Translations under genes and position numbers: made by a program
Shown: piece by piece, positions 28,876-37,403 of the stretch
How the letters are laid out: the number at the start of each line of letters is the position of its first letter
Numbering within the stretch: position 1 is the stretch's first letter
Notes under the pieces: model-generated
Told to the model about the DNA's origin: nothing
The model's database searches: none
What the model saw: the letters and a program-made list of their open reading frames with translations, nothing else
Assembly (NCBI GenBank): GCA_016719465.1
Contig: JADJYY010000041.1
Location: forward strand, 1-64,000
DNA length: 64,000 nucleotides
Source: Hydrogenophilales bacterium
Lineage (GTDB): Bacteria > Pseudomonadota > Gammaproteobacteria > Burkholderiales > Thiobacillaceae
Reading direction: 5' to 3'

Positions 28876-29895
28876 ATGAATCCCTACGCCCTCGCCAAAC
28901 CCCTGCTGTTCAGACTCGACCCGGAAACCGCCCACAACCTGACCATGGCCGGACTGCGGCATGCCCATGCGCTGGGCCTGCTGAAAGCCTTCCTGCCGAA
29001 AGTCCCCGCCCTGCCGAAACGGGTGATGGGCTTGGTGTTTCCCAATCCGGTGGGCCTGGCGGCCGGCCTGGACAAGAACGGCGAGGCCATCGACGCCCTG
29101 GCCGAGTTCGGCTTCGGCTTCATCGAGGTGGGCGCGGTGACGCCCCGGCCCCAGCCCGGCAATCCCAAGCCCCGCCTGTTCCGCCTGCCCGCCGCCGAGG
29201 CCATCATCAACCGCATGGGTTTCAACAACCTGGGGGTGGACCACATGCTGGCCAACCTGGAACGCGCCGCCTTCAAGGGCATCCTGGGGGTCAACCTGGG
29301 CAAGAACCTCGACACCCCCATCGAAAAGGCCGCCGACGACTACCTGATCCTGCTGGACAAGCTCTACGGCAAGGTCAGCTTCGTCACCGTCAACATCTCC
29401 TCGCCCAATACCAGGAACCTGCGGGCCCTGCAGGGCGGCGACGAACTGGACGCCCTGCTGTCCGCCATCAAGGCCCGCCAGGCGGCCCTGGCGGACCGCC
29501 ACGGGAAATACATGCCGGTGGCGGTGAAGATCGCGCCCGACCTGGACGCCGGGCAGATCGTCGACATGGCGGTCCTGTTCCGCAAGCACCGGGTGGACGC
29601 GGTGATCGCCACCAACACCACCCTGTCCCGGGAAGGGGTCGAACACCTGCCCCATGGCGGGGAGACCGGCGGCCTGTCGGGAAGTCCGATGCGGGAAAGA
29701 TCGACCCGGGTGATTTCCGCCTTCCACATCGCCCTGGCCGGCGAGGTGCCCCTCATCGGCGCCGGCGGCATCCTGCGCGGCGAGGACGCCCGGGAAAAAA
29801 TCGCCGCCGGCGCCGAACTTGTGCAGTTCTATACCGGCCTCATCTACCGGGGACCGGCGCTGGTGAAGGAATGCGTGGAAGCGCTGGCGGCCTGA
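28876..29895 (+). CDS. pyrD: dihydroorotate dehydrogenase, class 2
   Basis: PyrD oxidises dihydroorotate to orotate in pyrimidine synthesis, passing electrons to quinone. The 339-residue length and the N-terminal membrane-associating helices (MNPYALAKPLLFRLDPETAH) mark class 2. Signatures: GLAAGLDKNGEAIDAL, INRMGFNN, VNISSPNTRNLR (catalytic Ser), KIAPDL, NTTLSR and IGAGGI. ATG 28876 is the conserved start but the preceding bases are C/T-rich with no Shine-Dalgarno sequence, downstream of a GGGGCAA repeat array. Confidence 0.96.
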   Translation: MNPYALAKPLLFRLDPETAHNLTMAGLRHAHALGLLKAFLPKVPALPKRVMGLVFPNPVGLAAGLDKNGEAIDALAEFGFGFIEVGAVTPRPQPGNPKPRLFRLPAAEAIINRMGFNNLGVDHMLANLERAAFKGILGVNLGKNLDTPIEKAADDYLILLDKLYGKVSFVTVNISSPNTRNLRALQGGDELDALLSAIKARQAALADRHGKYMPVAVKIAPDLDAGQIVDMAVLFRKHRVDAVIATNTTLSREGVEHLPHGGETGGLSGSPMRERSTRVISAFHIALAGEVPLIGAGGILRGEDAREKIAAGAELVQFYTGLIYRGPALVKECVEALAA

Positions 29896-29914
29896 ACCCA
29901 CGGAGGAGACCCCC

Positions 29915-30991
29915 ATGCGCATCGGCATTCCCAGGGAAATCAAGGACCACGAATTCCGCGTCGCCGCCACGCCCGCCGGCGTGGCCGGCATGGTCGCCGC
30001 CGGCCACGAGGTGGTGGTCGAGCGGGACGCCGGGAGCGCGATCGGCTTCGACGACGAGGCCTACCGGCGGGCCGGAGCCGTCCCGGCCGACGCCGCCGAG
30101 GTGTACGCGGCGGATCTGATCTTCAAGGTCAAGGAGCCCCAGCCGGCGGAGGTCGAGCGCCTGCGCGCCGGCCAGTGGCTGTTCTGCTACCTGCATCTGG
30201 CCGCCGCGCCGGATCTGGCCCGGGCACTGATGGCCCGCAACGTGAACGCCGTCGCCTTCGAAACGGTGCTCGACGCCCGCCAGCGCACCCCCCTGCTCGC
30301 TCCCATGTCGGAGATCGCCGGGCGCCTGGCCATCCAGGCCGGCATGCGCGCCCTGGAGATGAAGCATGGGGGCCGCGGCGTGCTGCTGTCCGGCGTGCCC
30401 GGCGTGCCGCCCGCCAGGGTGGTGATCCTGGGCGGTGGCATGGTGGGGTCCAACGCGGCCCGGCTGGCGGTGGGCGTGGGCGCCGACGTCACCCTGCTGG
30501 ACCGGGACGCCGACCGCCTGCGTCATTTCGACGACCTCTACGGCGGCGAACTGGGCACCCGCTTTTCCAACCCGGCCAACATCGCCGAGTGCGTCACCCA
30601 CGCCGACCTGGTGGTGGGCGCCGCCTATGTCCACGGCCGCCGGGCACCGCGCCTGCTGACCCGCGACCTGATCCGCGCCATGCCCCGGGGCGCCGCCCTG
30701 GTGGACGTCGCCATCGACCAGGGCGGCATCGCCGAGACGTCCCACGCCACCACCCACAGCGCCCCGTTCTTCGTGGAGGAGGGCGTGGTGCACTACTGCG
30801 TGGCCAACATGCCGGGGGCCGTGGCCCGCACCGCCACCCTGGCCCTGGCGGAAGCCACCCTGCCCTACCTGCTCAAGCTGGCCGCCGACCCGCGCTCCGC
30901 CCTGGACGCGGATGCGGGCTTCAAGGCGGGATTGAACGTGAGCGGCGGCGAGATCACCCATCCGGGGCTGGCGGCGGATTTGAAGTTCTGA
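29915..30991 (+). CDS. ald: alanine dehydrogenase
   Basis: Ald interconverts L-alanine and pyruvate/ammonium with NAD. Start MRIGIPREIKDHEFRVAATP and the catalytic Lys in FKVKEPQ are conserved, as are MSEIAGRLAIQAG, the Rossmann motif LGGGMVGSNAA, and VVGAAYVHGRRAP and DVAIDQGG signatures. Length is 358 residues against a usual 370; the C-terminus GLNVSGGEITHPGLAADL is intact, so the shortfall is spread across internal loops. ATG 29915 follows GGAGGAG. It lies 19 bp after pyrD, probably cotranscribed. Confidence 0.93.
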   Translation: MRIGIPREIKDHEFRVAATPAGVAGMVAAGHEVVVERDAGSAIGFDDEAYRRAGAVPADAAEVYAADLIFKVKEPQPAEVERLRAGQWLFCYLHLAAAPDLARALMARNVNAVAFETVLDARQRTPLLAPMSEIAGRLAIQAGMRALEMKHGGRGVLLSGVPGVPPARVVILGGGMVGSNAARLAVGVGADVTLLDRDADRLRHFDDLYGGELGTRFSNPANIAECVTHADLVVGAAYVHGRRAPRLLTRDLIRAMPRGAALVDVAIDQGGIAETSHATTHSAPFFVEEGVVHYCVANMPGAVARTATLALAEATLPYLLKLAADPRSALDADAGFKAGLNVSGGEITHPGLAADLKF

Positions 30992-31020
30992 GCCGGAGTT
31001 CCGGGCCCGGTACGTCCGGA

Positions 31021-32130
31021 TCAGAAATCGGCCCGGCGTTCCGGAGGGCGCGGCGGGGCGCCCACGGGCCGGCTCTCGCCGTGTTTGAACAGCCAGAAAC
31101 GATCCGCGGCAAGCTGGCGCCGACGCAATGCCGCTTCCAGGTCTCCTGGCGGCTGGTCAAAGGCTTCCTGCGTCAGTTCGAAGGTCCCCCAATGCACGCC
31201 CAGGGCCTGTTTCGCGTCCAGGTCCAGCAGGATGCGCACGGCATCGTCCGGGTCGGCATGCTGGGGTCGCATGAAGTCGCGCGGCAGGTAGGCGCCGACG
31301 GGAACGGCCAGAAAATCGACCGGGCCGAGACGGCGGCGGATTTCGGCGAAATCCCGCGAATAGCCGGTATCGCCGGTATACAGGAAGCGCCATGGCGACG
31401 CCGCGCCCGGGGGCGTCCAGTCGATGGCGAAGCCGCCCCAGAGCGTGGCGTTGGTATCGAAGGGCGTGCGTTTGCTCCAGTGCTGTGCCGGCGTGAAGCG
31501 CAGAACCAGGGCGCCGTCGGTCCTGGCATCCCACCAATCCATTTCCTCGACGCCGGCGATGCCCTCGCTGTCGAACCAGGCCTTGACGCCCAGGGGCACC
31601 AGCCAGCGCGGCTTTTGCAGCGCCGCGAGCCGCGTCACCGTGGCGCGGTCGAGATGGTCGTAGTGGTTGTGGGAAATCAGCACCAGGTCGATGGGTGGCA
31701 ATTGCTCCACGGAGAGTGGCGGCGGCACCCGGCGCGGCGCGGAAAGCCAGGAGACCGGGCCGGCGAACTCGCCCAGTTGCGGGTCGATGAGAATGTTGCG
31801 GCCGCCGACCTGCAGCAACATGCCCGCATGGCCCAGCCAGGTGAGAACCGGCGCCTGGTGTCGCCGCGACAGCAGGTCATGGTCGACGGGCATGCTCCAG
31901 CGGGCCGCGAAGGCCTCATAGCCGCCCGCCGGCTCCGCCTGGGGCCGAAAGTCGCCGCGCGCGCGACGCCAGAGGATTTCGTACCAGGGGAATTGGCCGA
32001 TGACGAGGCTGGGGTCGCTGTTCACGAATCCGTCCGGGCGATGATGGGCCTTGCCCCCATCGAAATAGGGATTCGGGCTGGCGCAGGCCGCAAGAGCAAG
32101 AAGCGCGAGGAGGTAAATGGACTTGGGCAT
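31021..32130 (-). CDS. metallo-beta-lactamase-fold lipoprotein (NAPE-PLD/UlaG-like)
   Basis: The 369-residue protein has a lipoprotein signal ([10 protein letters not shown]) and an MBL fold: [16 protein letters not shown], metal motif [24 protein letters not shown], and [11 protein letters not shown]. The layout is that of NAPE-PLD-like phosphodiesterases, which in bacteria are often outer-membrane associated. The substrate is not known. ATG 32130 is the conserved start. The 30-bp gap to ald is convergent. Confidence 0.85.
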   Translation of the reverse strand: MPKSIYLLALLALAACASPNPYFDGGKAHHRPDGFVNSDPSLVIGQFPWYEILWRRARGDFRPQAEPAGGYEAFAARWSMPVDHDLLSRRHQAPVLTWLGHAGMLLQVGGRNILIDPQLGEFAGPVSWLSAPRRVPPPLSVEQLPPIDLVLISHNHYDHLDRATVTRLAALQKPRWLVPLGVKAWFDSEGIAGVEEMDWWDARTDGALVLRFTPAQHWSKRTPFDTNATLWGGFAIDWTPPGAASPWRFLYTGDTGYSRDFAEIRRRLGPVDFLAVPVGAYLPRDFMRPQHADPDDAVRILLDLDAKQALGVHWGTFELTQEAFDQPPGDLEAALRRRQLAADRFWLFKHGESRPVGAPPRPPERRADF

Positions 32131-32299
32131 GGAATTCCGATATCCGCGTTGGTTCGCCAGGGGGCCGGCGGGCTGGCCGGGAACCCCGTTCCCCGAGCGT
32201 CCTTGCGAACCGCTCCGGCCTACCCGTCAGGCGCTTTCCCTAGTAAGATGCCATATCCGACTAATATTGTCGGGATTTAATTCGAGAGGAAGAAGAACC

Positions 32300-32539
32300 A
32301 TGAGCGAACCCATCGTCGCCGGCAAGAGCCCCATCGAGACCACCCTGGAAGCCGGGGAATACTGGTGGTGCGCTTGCGGCCGGTCCCGCAACCAGCCCTT
32401 TTGCGACGGCTCCCACGCCGGCACCGGGTTCGAGCCCGCGCGCTTCACCCTGGCGGAGAAGGAAACGGTCTGGCTGTGCGCCTGCAAGCACACGGCCAAT
32501 CCGCCGTTCTGCGATGGTGCCCACGAACTGCTGGACTGA
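32300..32539 (+). CDS. double CDGSH-type iron-sulfur protein
   Basis: The 79-residue protein has two CDGSH zinc-finger-like [2Fe-2S] motifs: CACGRSRNQPFCDGSH and CACKHTANPPFCDGAH. In this family each binds one [2Fe-2S] cluster through three Cys and one His. ATG 32300 follows GAGAGGAAGAAGAACC. The protein is soluble and its role is likely redox or cluster transfer; the partner is unknown. Confidence 0.92.
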   Translation: MSEPIVAGKSPIETTLEAGEYWWCACGRSRNQPFCDGSHAGTGFEPARFTLAEKETVWLCACKHTANPPFCDGAHELLD

Positions 32540-32557
32540 CGCGCGTTCCGGCCGGCC

Positions 32558-33259
32558 ATGCCCCACGCCGCGCTGGCCGATCTGATCCTGCTGCTCCACC
32601 TGGCCTTCATCCTGTTCGCGGTGCTGGGGGGCCTGCTGGTGGCGCGCCACGCCTGGCTGGCCTGGTTGCACCTGCCGGCGGTAGCCTGGGGCGCGGCGGT
32701 GGAACTGGGCGGCGGCGTCTGCCCGCTGACGCCGCTAGCAGCCTGTCGGACTTTGGCCGTGGGTGCGCCGGGGCCGATTTTTGCGCAGGGCAAGGCGCGG
32801 TGAAGCGCCGTTTGGTTATTCCAAACAAGCGAGCCGCAACACCGCCCTGCGCAAAAAGCGGCCCCGGCCCTTCGGGTTGGGTGTCTGGGCGGCGTCCGCG
32901 GCGTTGCGCCGCTTGGCCATGGAACAACCATGGCCGGCGCGACGCGCCTTGCAACCATCCGCCCAGACGCCCAACGCATCCCACGTCCAAAGTCCGACAG
33001 GCTGCTGGAGAACCATTTCCGCGCCCTGGCCGGCGAGGCGGCCTACGGCGGGGATTTCATCGGCGAATACCTGCTGGCCGTGATCTATCCGGCGGGCCTG
33101 ACCCGGGAAATCCAGCTCGCCCTGGGCGCGGGCGTCCTGTTGCTGAATGTTCTGGTCTATTGGCGTGTCCTGGCGCGACGAGGGCATTCGGCGGTCGCGG
33201 CGGGCGGGCCGTCCGCCCCCGCCTCCCGCCCGCCCTCATTCCGCCCGGATGGCCAGTAA
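32558..33259 (+). pseudogene. DUF2784 membrane protein, split by a 270-bp insertion
   Basis: The 5' part (32558-32736) encodes two hydrophobic segments (LADLILLLHLAFILFAVLGG) ending CPLTPL; the 3' part (33007-33259) continues ENHFRALAGEAAYGGDF, YLLAVIYPAGLTREIQ and a last hydrophobic helix. This is the order of DUF2784 proteins, in which CPLTPLEN runs on without a break. Removing 32737-33006 restores an uninterrupted 143-codon frame. As it stands the frame stops inside the insertion at 32803. Function of the family is not known. Confidence 0.85.
32737..33006. mobile_element. miniature inverted-repeat element inside the DUF2784 gene (270 bp)
   Basis: The ends AGCAGCCTGTCGGACTTTGG (32737-32756) and its complement CCAAAGTCCGACAGGCTGCT (32987-33006) are a perfect 20-bp inverted repeat. 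The interior has further complementary segments (GCGCAGGGC... with ...GCCCTGCGC) and no transposase gene. Excising exactly these bases restores the host codons CTG GAG AAC. A target duplication is not obvious; CTA/CTG on the two sides may be a diverged 3-bp one if the element starts one base later. Confidence 0.82.
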
Positions 33260-33328
33260 CGACGGGCTTTACAAGGTTGTATGCCCGGGACCCCTCGCGG
33301 ATAATCCACGGAATTCTGCCGCCCCTCC

Positions 33329-33904
33329 ATGGAAAACTACCTGCTCATCCTGATTGGCACGGTGTTCGTGAACAACATCGTGATGTCCAAGATCCTTGGC
33401 CTGTGCCCCTTCATGGGCGTGTCCAGGAAACTGGAAACCGCCATCGGCATGGGCGCGGCCACCACCTTCGTGCTGACCCTGGCTTCCGGCGCCAGCCACC
33501 TCATCGACACCTACCTGCTCGGCCAGGAGTTGAGCTACCTGCGCACCCTGTCCTTCATCGTGGTGATCGCCGGCATCGTCGGCTTCACCGAGATGTTCAT
33601 CAAGAAGACCTCGCCGGTGCTGTTCCGGGTGCTGGGCATCTACCTGCCCCTGATCACCACAAACTGCGCCGTGCTGGGCATTCCCCTGCTCAACGTGCAG
33701 GAACAGCACGGCTTCGTCGAATCCCTGTTCTTCGGCTTGGGCGGCGCCCTGGGTTTCACCCTGGTGCTGGTGCTGTTCGCCGCCATGCGCGAACGCCTGG
33801 AGGCGGCGGACGTGCCCGTCGCGTTCAAGGGCACCAGCATCGCCATGATCACCGCGGGCCTCATGAGCCTGGCCTTCATGGGCTTCGCGGGGCTCATCAA
33901 ATGA
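33329..33904 (+). CDS. rnfA: Rnf electron transport complex subunit A
   Basis: RnfA/RsxA is an integral membrane subunit of the Rnf complex, which couples ferredoxin/NADH electron transfer to ion movement. The 191-residue protein has six membrane helices and the paired signatures [18 protein letters not shown] and [11 protein letters not shown], whose cysteines bind the intramembrane [2Fe-2S] cluster shared with RnfE. It is the first gene of rnfABCDGE-nth. No clear Shine-Dalgarno precedes ATG 33329. Confidence 0.95.
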   Translation: MENYLLILIGTVFVNNIVMSKILGLCPFMGVSRKLETAIGMGAATTFVLTLASGASHLIDTYLLGQELSYLRTLSFIVVIAGIVGFTEMFIKKTSPVLFRVLGIYLPLITTNCAVLGIPLLNVQEQHGFVESLFFGLGGALGFTLVLVLFAAMRERLEAADVPVAFKGTSIAMITAGLMSLAFMGFAGLIK

Positions 33905-33980
33905 CGGTCGACAGTAGACAGTCGGCAGTCGGCAGCCATGGCGCTTCATCCGCCTACCGCCGACTGACGACTGACGACTC
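33905..33980. repeat. short direct and inverted repeats between rnfA and rnfB
   Basis: Short direct repeats (CAGTCGG twice at about 33919-33934) are followed, after some 25 bp, by near-complementary repeats (CGACTGACGACTGACGACT at about 33961-33979). The arrangement can fold into a hairpin in the rnf transcript. Such a spacer is unusual, because rnf genes normally abut. Confidence 0.6.
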
Positions 33981-34010
33981 GAGGATGGCCGGATGATTTC
34001 GGCCATCCTC
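33981..34010 (+). promoter_or_regulatory. hairpin enclosing the rnfB start codon
   Basis: GAGGATGGCC (33981-33990) and GGCCATCCTC (34001-34010) are perfectly complementary, with a 10-base loop that holds the rnfB ATG (33993-33995). The GAGG in the left arm is the rnfB Shine-Dalgarno. If formed in the messenger, the hairpin would hide the ribosome binding site. Confidence 0.7.
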
Positions 34011-34541
34011 GTCATGGCCGGCATCGGCCTGGCGCTGGGCGCCATCCTGGGCTGGGCCTCGGTGCGCTATCGGGTGGAGGACGACCCCCTGGTGGAGAAG
34101 ATCGACGCCATCCTGCCCCAGACCCAGTGCGGCCAGTGCGGTTTTCCCGGCTGCAAGCCCTACGCCGAGGCCATCGCCAAGGGTGAGGCGGACATCAACA
34201 AGTGCCCGCCCGGCGGCGCCGATGGCGTCAAGCGCCTGGCGGAGCTGCTGGGGGTGGAAGCCAAGCCCCTGGGCGAGGGCCTGGAGCCCAAGCCGAAGGC
34301 CATCGCGGTCATCGACGAGAACACCTGCATCGGCTGCACCCTGTGCGTCCAGGCCTGCCCGGTGGACGCCATCATCGGTGCCGCCAAGCAGATGCACACC
34401 ATCATCGCCGACCAGTGCACCGGCTGCGAACTGTGCCTGCCGCCCTGCCCGGTGGATTGCATTTCCATGGAAGTGGTCAAGGAAGACGTGGCCAACTGGA
34501 AGTGGCGCTACCCGGTGCACATGATGAAGCGGGAAGCCTGA
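33993..34541 (+). CDS. rnfB: Rnf electron transport complex subunit B
   Basis: RnfB is the ferredoxin-like subunit on the cytoplasmic side. An N-terminal membrane helix ([21 protein letters not shown]) is followed by the 4Fe-4S domain with CGQCGFPGC...C, then two [4Fe-4S] ferredoxin motifs [14 protein letters not shown] and [14 protein letters not shown]. The 182-residue length is typical of proteobacterial RnfB. ATG 33993 lies in the loop of a perfect hairpin. Confidence 0.95.
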   Translation: MISAILVMAGIGLALGAILGWASVRYRVEDDPLVEKIDAILPQTQCGQCGFPGCKPYAEAIAKGEADINKCPPGGADGVKRLAELLGVEAKPLGEGLEPKPKAIAVIDENTCIGCTLCVQACPVDAIIGAAKQMHTIIADQCTGCELCLPPCPVDCISMEVVKEDVANWKWRYPVHMMKREA

Positions 34542-34559
34542 GTGGGCCATGAGCGGATC

Positions 34560-36203
34560 ATGAGCAGACAACTTTTCACCTTCAACGGCGGCGTCCACCC
34601 GGAAGGCCACAAGGCGGAATCCAACGCCACGCCCATCCGCCCGATGCCCCTGCTGCCGCGCTACGTGGTGCCCCTGCGCCAGCACATCGGCGCCCCGGCC
34701 CGGCCCCTGGTGCAAGCCGGCGACGCGGTGCTGGGCGGCCAGATGATCGGCGCCCCGGAAGGCTACGTCTCCACCGCCGCCCACGCCCCCACCTCGGGCC
34801 GGGTCGTCGCCGTGGCGCCCCACGCCGTGCCCCACCCCTCCGGCCTGTTCGACCTGTGCGTGGTGATCGAAGCCGATGGCGAGGACCGGAGCATCGACTT
34901 CCAGCCCCTGGACTGGCGCAAGCTGGACCCCTCCGCCCTGCGCAACCGCATCCGGGAGATGGGCCTGGCCGGCCTGGGCGGCGCCGTGTTCCCCAGCTAC
35001 ATCAAGCTCAACCCGAGCGGCCAGACCCTCCACACCCTGATCCTCAACGGCGCCGAGTGCGAACCCTGGATCACCTGCGACGACCGGCTCATGCGCGAGC
35101 GGGCGGCGGAAATCGTCCTGGGCATCGAGGTCATGGCCCATACCCTGGGGGTGAAGACCATCCTCATCGGCATCGAGGACAACAAGCCGGAAGCCCTGGC
35201 CGCCATGGGCGCGGCGGCGCCCTCCGGCATGGAAGTGGTGGCCGTGCCCACCGGCTACCCGGGTGGCGGCGGCAAGCAGCTCACCTACACCCTGACCGGC
35301 GTGGAGACCCCCACCGGCGGCCGCTCCACCGACGCGGGCATCCAGGTCTTCAACGTGGGCACGGCCTATAGCCTCTACCGCGCCGTGTACCTGGGCGAGC
35401 CCCTGCTGTCGCGGGTGGTGACGGTGACCGGCCACGTGGCGAATCCGGGCAACTTCGAGGCCCGCATCGGCACCCCCATGACCGATCTGCTGGCGGCGGC
35501 GGGCGGCGCCCTGGACGGCGCCGACGGCGAAATCGTCGGCGGCCCCATGATGGGCTTCGACCTCATGGACCAGGCCGCGCCGGTGACCAAGTCGGTGAAC
35601 TGCCTGATCGTCAAGGATCCGGTCCGCTTCCCGCCCCGGCCGACCACCCTTCCCTGCATCCGCTGCGGCGCCTGTGCCCGGGCCTGCCCGGCGGACCTGC
35701 AACCCTTCGAGATGTACTGGTTCAGCCGCGCCAAGGATTTCGGCAAGGCCCAGAGCTACAACCTGTTCGACTGCATCGAATGCGGCTGTTGCGCCTACGT
35801 CTGTCCCAGCCACATCCCCCTGGTGGATTTCTTCCGTTTCGCCAAGAGCGAGATCTGGGAGCGGGAGCAGGAAAAACACGGCGCCGACCAGGCTCGCCAG
35901 CGTCACGAATTCAAGGAGTTCCGCCTGGAGCGGGAAAAACGGGAAAAGGCCGAGAAGTTCGCCAGGGCGGCGGAAAAGAACAAGGAAGCCGCGGCGACCA
36001 CGACGACCGACGCGACCGCCGATCCCGACGCGGAGAAGAAGAAGGCCATCCTCCAGGCCGCCCTGGATCGGGCGAAGAAGGCCAAGGAAGCCGTCACGCC
36101 CAGGAACACCGACAACCTGCCGCCCCGGGTGGAAAAGGAAATCGCCGAGATCGAGGCGCGGCGCGCCCAGGCGGAAGCCAAGACGGAAAGCGGAGAAGGC
36201 TGA
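34560..36203 (+). CDS. rnfC: Rnf electron transport complex subunit C
   Basis: RnfC is the peripheral subunit carrying the FMN/NADH site and two [4Fe-4S] clusters. Signatures: N-terminal FNGGVHPEGHK, LRQHIGAPARPLVQAGDAVLGGQ, the nucleotide-binding GLGGAVFPSYIKL and NGAECEPWITCDD, and cluster motifs CIRCGACARACP and CIECGCCAYVCP. The last 100 residues are a charged, Ala/Glu/Lys-rich, coiled-coil-like extension, common in proteobacterial RnfC. ATG 34560 gives the family start MSRQLFTF; a GTG at 34542 is possible. Length 547 residues. Confidence 0.95.
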   Translation: MSRQLFTFNGGVHPEGHKAESNATPIRPMPLLPRYVVPLRQHIGAPARPLVQAGDAVLGGQMIGAPEGYVSTAAHAPTSGRVVAVAPHAVPHPSGLFDLCVVIEADGEDRSIDFQPLDWRKLDPSALRNRIREMGLAGLGGAVFPSYIKLNPSGQTLHTLILNGAECEPWITCDDRLMRERAAEIVLGIEVMAHTLGVKTILIGIEDNKPEALAAMGAAAPSGMEVVAVPTGYPGGGGKQLTYTLTGVETPTGGRSTDAGIQVFNVGTAYSLYRAVYLGEPLLSRVVTVTGHVANPGNFEARIGTPMTDLLAAAGGALDGADGEIVGGPMMGFDLMDQAAPVTKSVNCLIVKDPVRFPPRPTTLPCIRCGACARACPADLQPFEMYWFSRAKDFGKAQSYNLFDCIECGCCAYVCPSHIPLVDFFRFAKSEIWEREQEKHGADQARQRHEFKEFRLEREKREKAEKFARAAEKNKEAAATTTTDATADPDAEKKKAILQAALDRAKKAKEAVTPRNTDNLPPRVEKEIAEIEARRAQAEAKTESGEG

Positions 36204-36232
36204 TGCGGTCGCCTTCCTGTCTACCCTGCCTA

Positions 36233-36331
36233 CCCCCCCCTTTATCAAAGGGGGGCTGGGGGGGATTTTGCGGCATTTCCTTTGCCGCCATCGTCGGCAA
36301 ATCCCCTAACCCCCCTTTTCCAAAGGGGGGG
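36233..36331. repeat. G/C-run palindromic repeat, copy 4, between rnfC and rnfD
   Basis: CCCCCCCCTTTATCAAAGGGGGG plus GGGGGGGATTTT, a spacer of about 40 bp, and AAATCCCC plus CCCCCCTTTTCCAAAGGGGGGG. The element widens the rnfC-rnfD gap to 167 bp inside what should be a tightly packed operon and could form a long hairpin in the messenger. Confidence 0.85.
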
Positions 36332-36370
36332 ACCGTGTTTCCCCGAATCCGGGCCCGGAGACATCCCGCA

Positions 36371-37396
36371 ATGAACGGCTCCCCCTTCGCCCTGCTCGCC
36401 AACAACTCGGTGACGGCGGTCATGTTCAAGGTCATGGCCGCCCTGATCCCCGGCATCATCGCCCACGCCTGGTTCTTCGGCCCCGGCATCTGGGTCAGCC
36501 TGCTGCTGTGCACCGTCTTCGCCATCGGCGTGGAGGCGCTGATCCTGCTCATGCGCGGCCTGCCCCTCAAGCCCTTCCTGTCCGACGGTTCCGTGCTGGT
36601 GACCGCCTGGCTGCTGGCCCTCTCCCTGCCCACCCTGGCACCCTGGTGGCTGTACGCGGTGGGGATCATCTTCGCCGTGCTGGTGGCCAAGCAGTTCTAC
36701 GGCGGCCTGGGCCAGAACCTGTTCAACCCGGCCATGGTGGGCTACGCCGCCCTGATCATCAGCTTCCCGGTGTACATGACCCAGTGGCCGGCGCCCGTCG
36801 GCCTGGCCGACCACAGCCCGACCCTGCTGGAGGCTTTCGATCTGGTGTTCGCCGGCCAGGGGTCCATCAGCCCGGATGCCTTTACTTCGGCCACCGTGCT
36901 GGATACCTGGAAAACCCAGGTGAAGCTGGGCAAGCCGGTGGAAGACATCCTGGCCCAGCCCATGTTCGGCTGGGGCGGCGGCAAGGGCCAGGAATTCGTC
37001 GCCCTCATGTATCTCCTGGGCGGTCTGCTCATGCTGTCCAGCCGGCTCATCACCTGGCATGTGCCGGTGGCCTTCCTGGCCGGCCTGGCCATCACCGCCG
37101 GCGGCCTGCATCTGCTGGAACCGGCCCGCCACGCGGGCGTCCTGTTCCACCTGCTTTCCGGTGGCGCCATGCTGGGGGCCTTCTTCATCGCCACCGACCC
37201 GGTCACCGCCGCCTCCACGCCCCTGGGCAAGCTGATCTACGCGGGGCTGGCCGGATTCCTCACCGCCATCATCCGGGGCTTCGGCGGCTATCCGGACGGG
37301 GTGGCCTTCGCGGTGCTGATCGCCAACGTCTGCGTGCCCTTCATCGACGCCTACACCCAGCCCCGGGTGTTCGGCCACCGCAAGGCGGGGAAGTGA
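36371..37396 (+). CDS. rnfD: Rnf electron transport complex subunit D
   Basis: RnfD is an integral membrane flavoprotein. The 341-residue protein has about nine or ten helices, with the conserved KQFYGGLGQNLFNPAMVGY segment and a covalent FMN site at TSATVLDTWK (Thr in SATV). The C-terminal GAFFIATDPVTAA and GFGGYPDGVAFAVLI signatures are intact. ATG 36371 gives MNGSPFALLANNSVTAVM, close to the usual start. The ribosome binding site is weak (CCCGGAGACATCCCGCA, GGAG eleven bases upstream). Confidence 0.95.
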   Translation: MNGSPFALLANNSVTAVMFKVMAALIPGIIAHAWFFGPGIWVSLLLCTVFAIGVEALILLMRGLPLKPFLSDGSVLVTAWLLALSLPTLAPWWLYAVGIIFAVLVAKQFYGGLGQNLFNPAMVGYAALIISFPVYMTQWPAPVGLADHSPTLLEAFDLVFAGQGSISPDAFTSATVLDTWKTQVKLGKPVEDILAQPMFGWGGGKGQEFVALMYLLGGLLMLSSRLITWHVPVAFLAGLAITAGGLHLLEPARHAGVLFHLLSGGAMLGAFFIATDPVTAASTPLGKLIYAGLAGFLTAIIRGFGGYPDGVAFAVLIANVCVPFIDAYTQPRVFGHRKAGK

Positions 37397-37403
37397 GCGC
37401 CCC

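Noticed and set aside
32930..33259. Independent small membrane protein starting at 32930
   Set aside because: The first 26 codons lie inside the 270-bp inserted element. The remainder is the C-terminal half of the split DUF2784 protein.
33954..36248. Long uninterrupted frame antisense to rnfB/rnfC
   Set aside because: It is a mirror of strong G/C third-position bias in rnfC. The product is low-complexity Gly/Ala/His and matches nothing, while the plus-strand genes are unmistakable.
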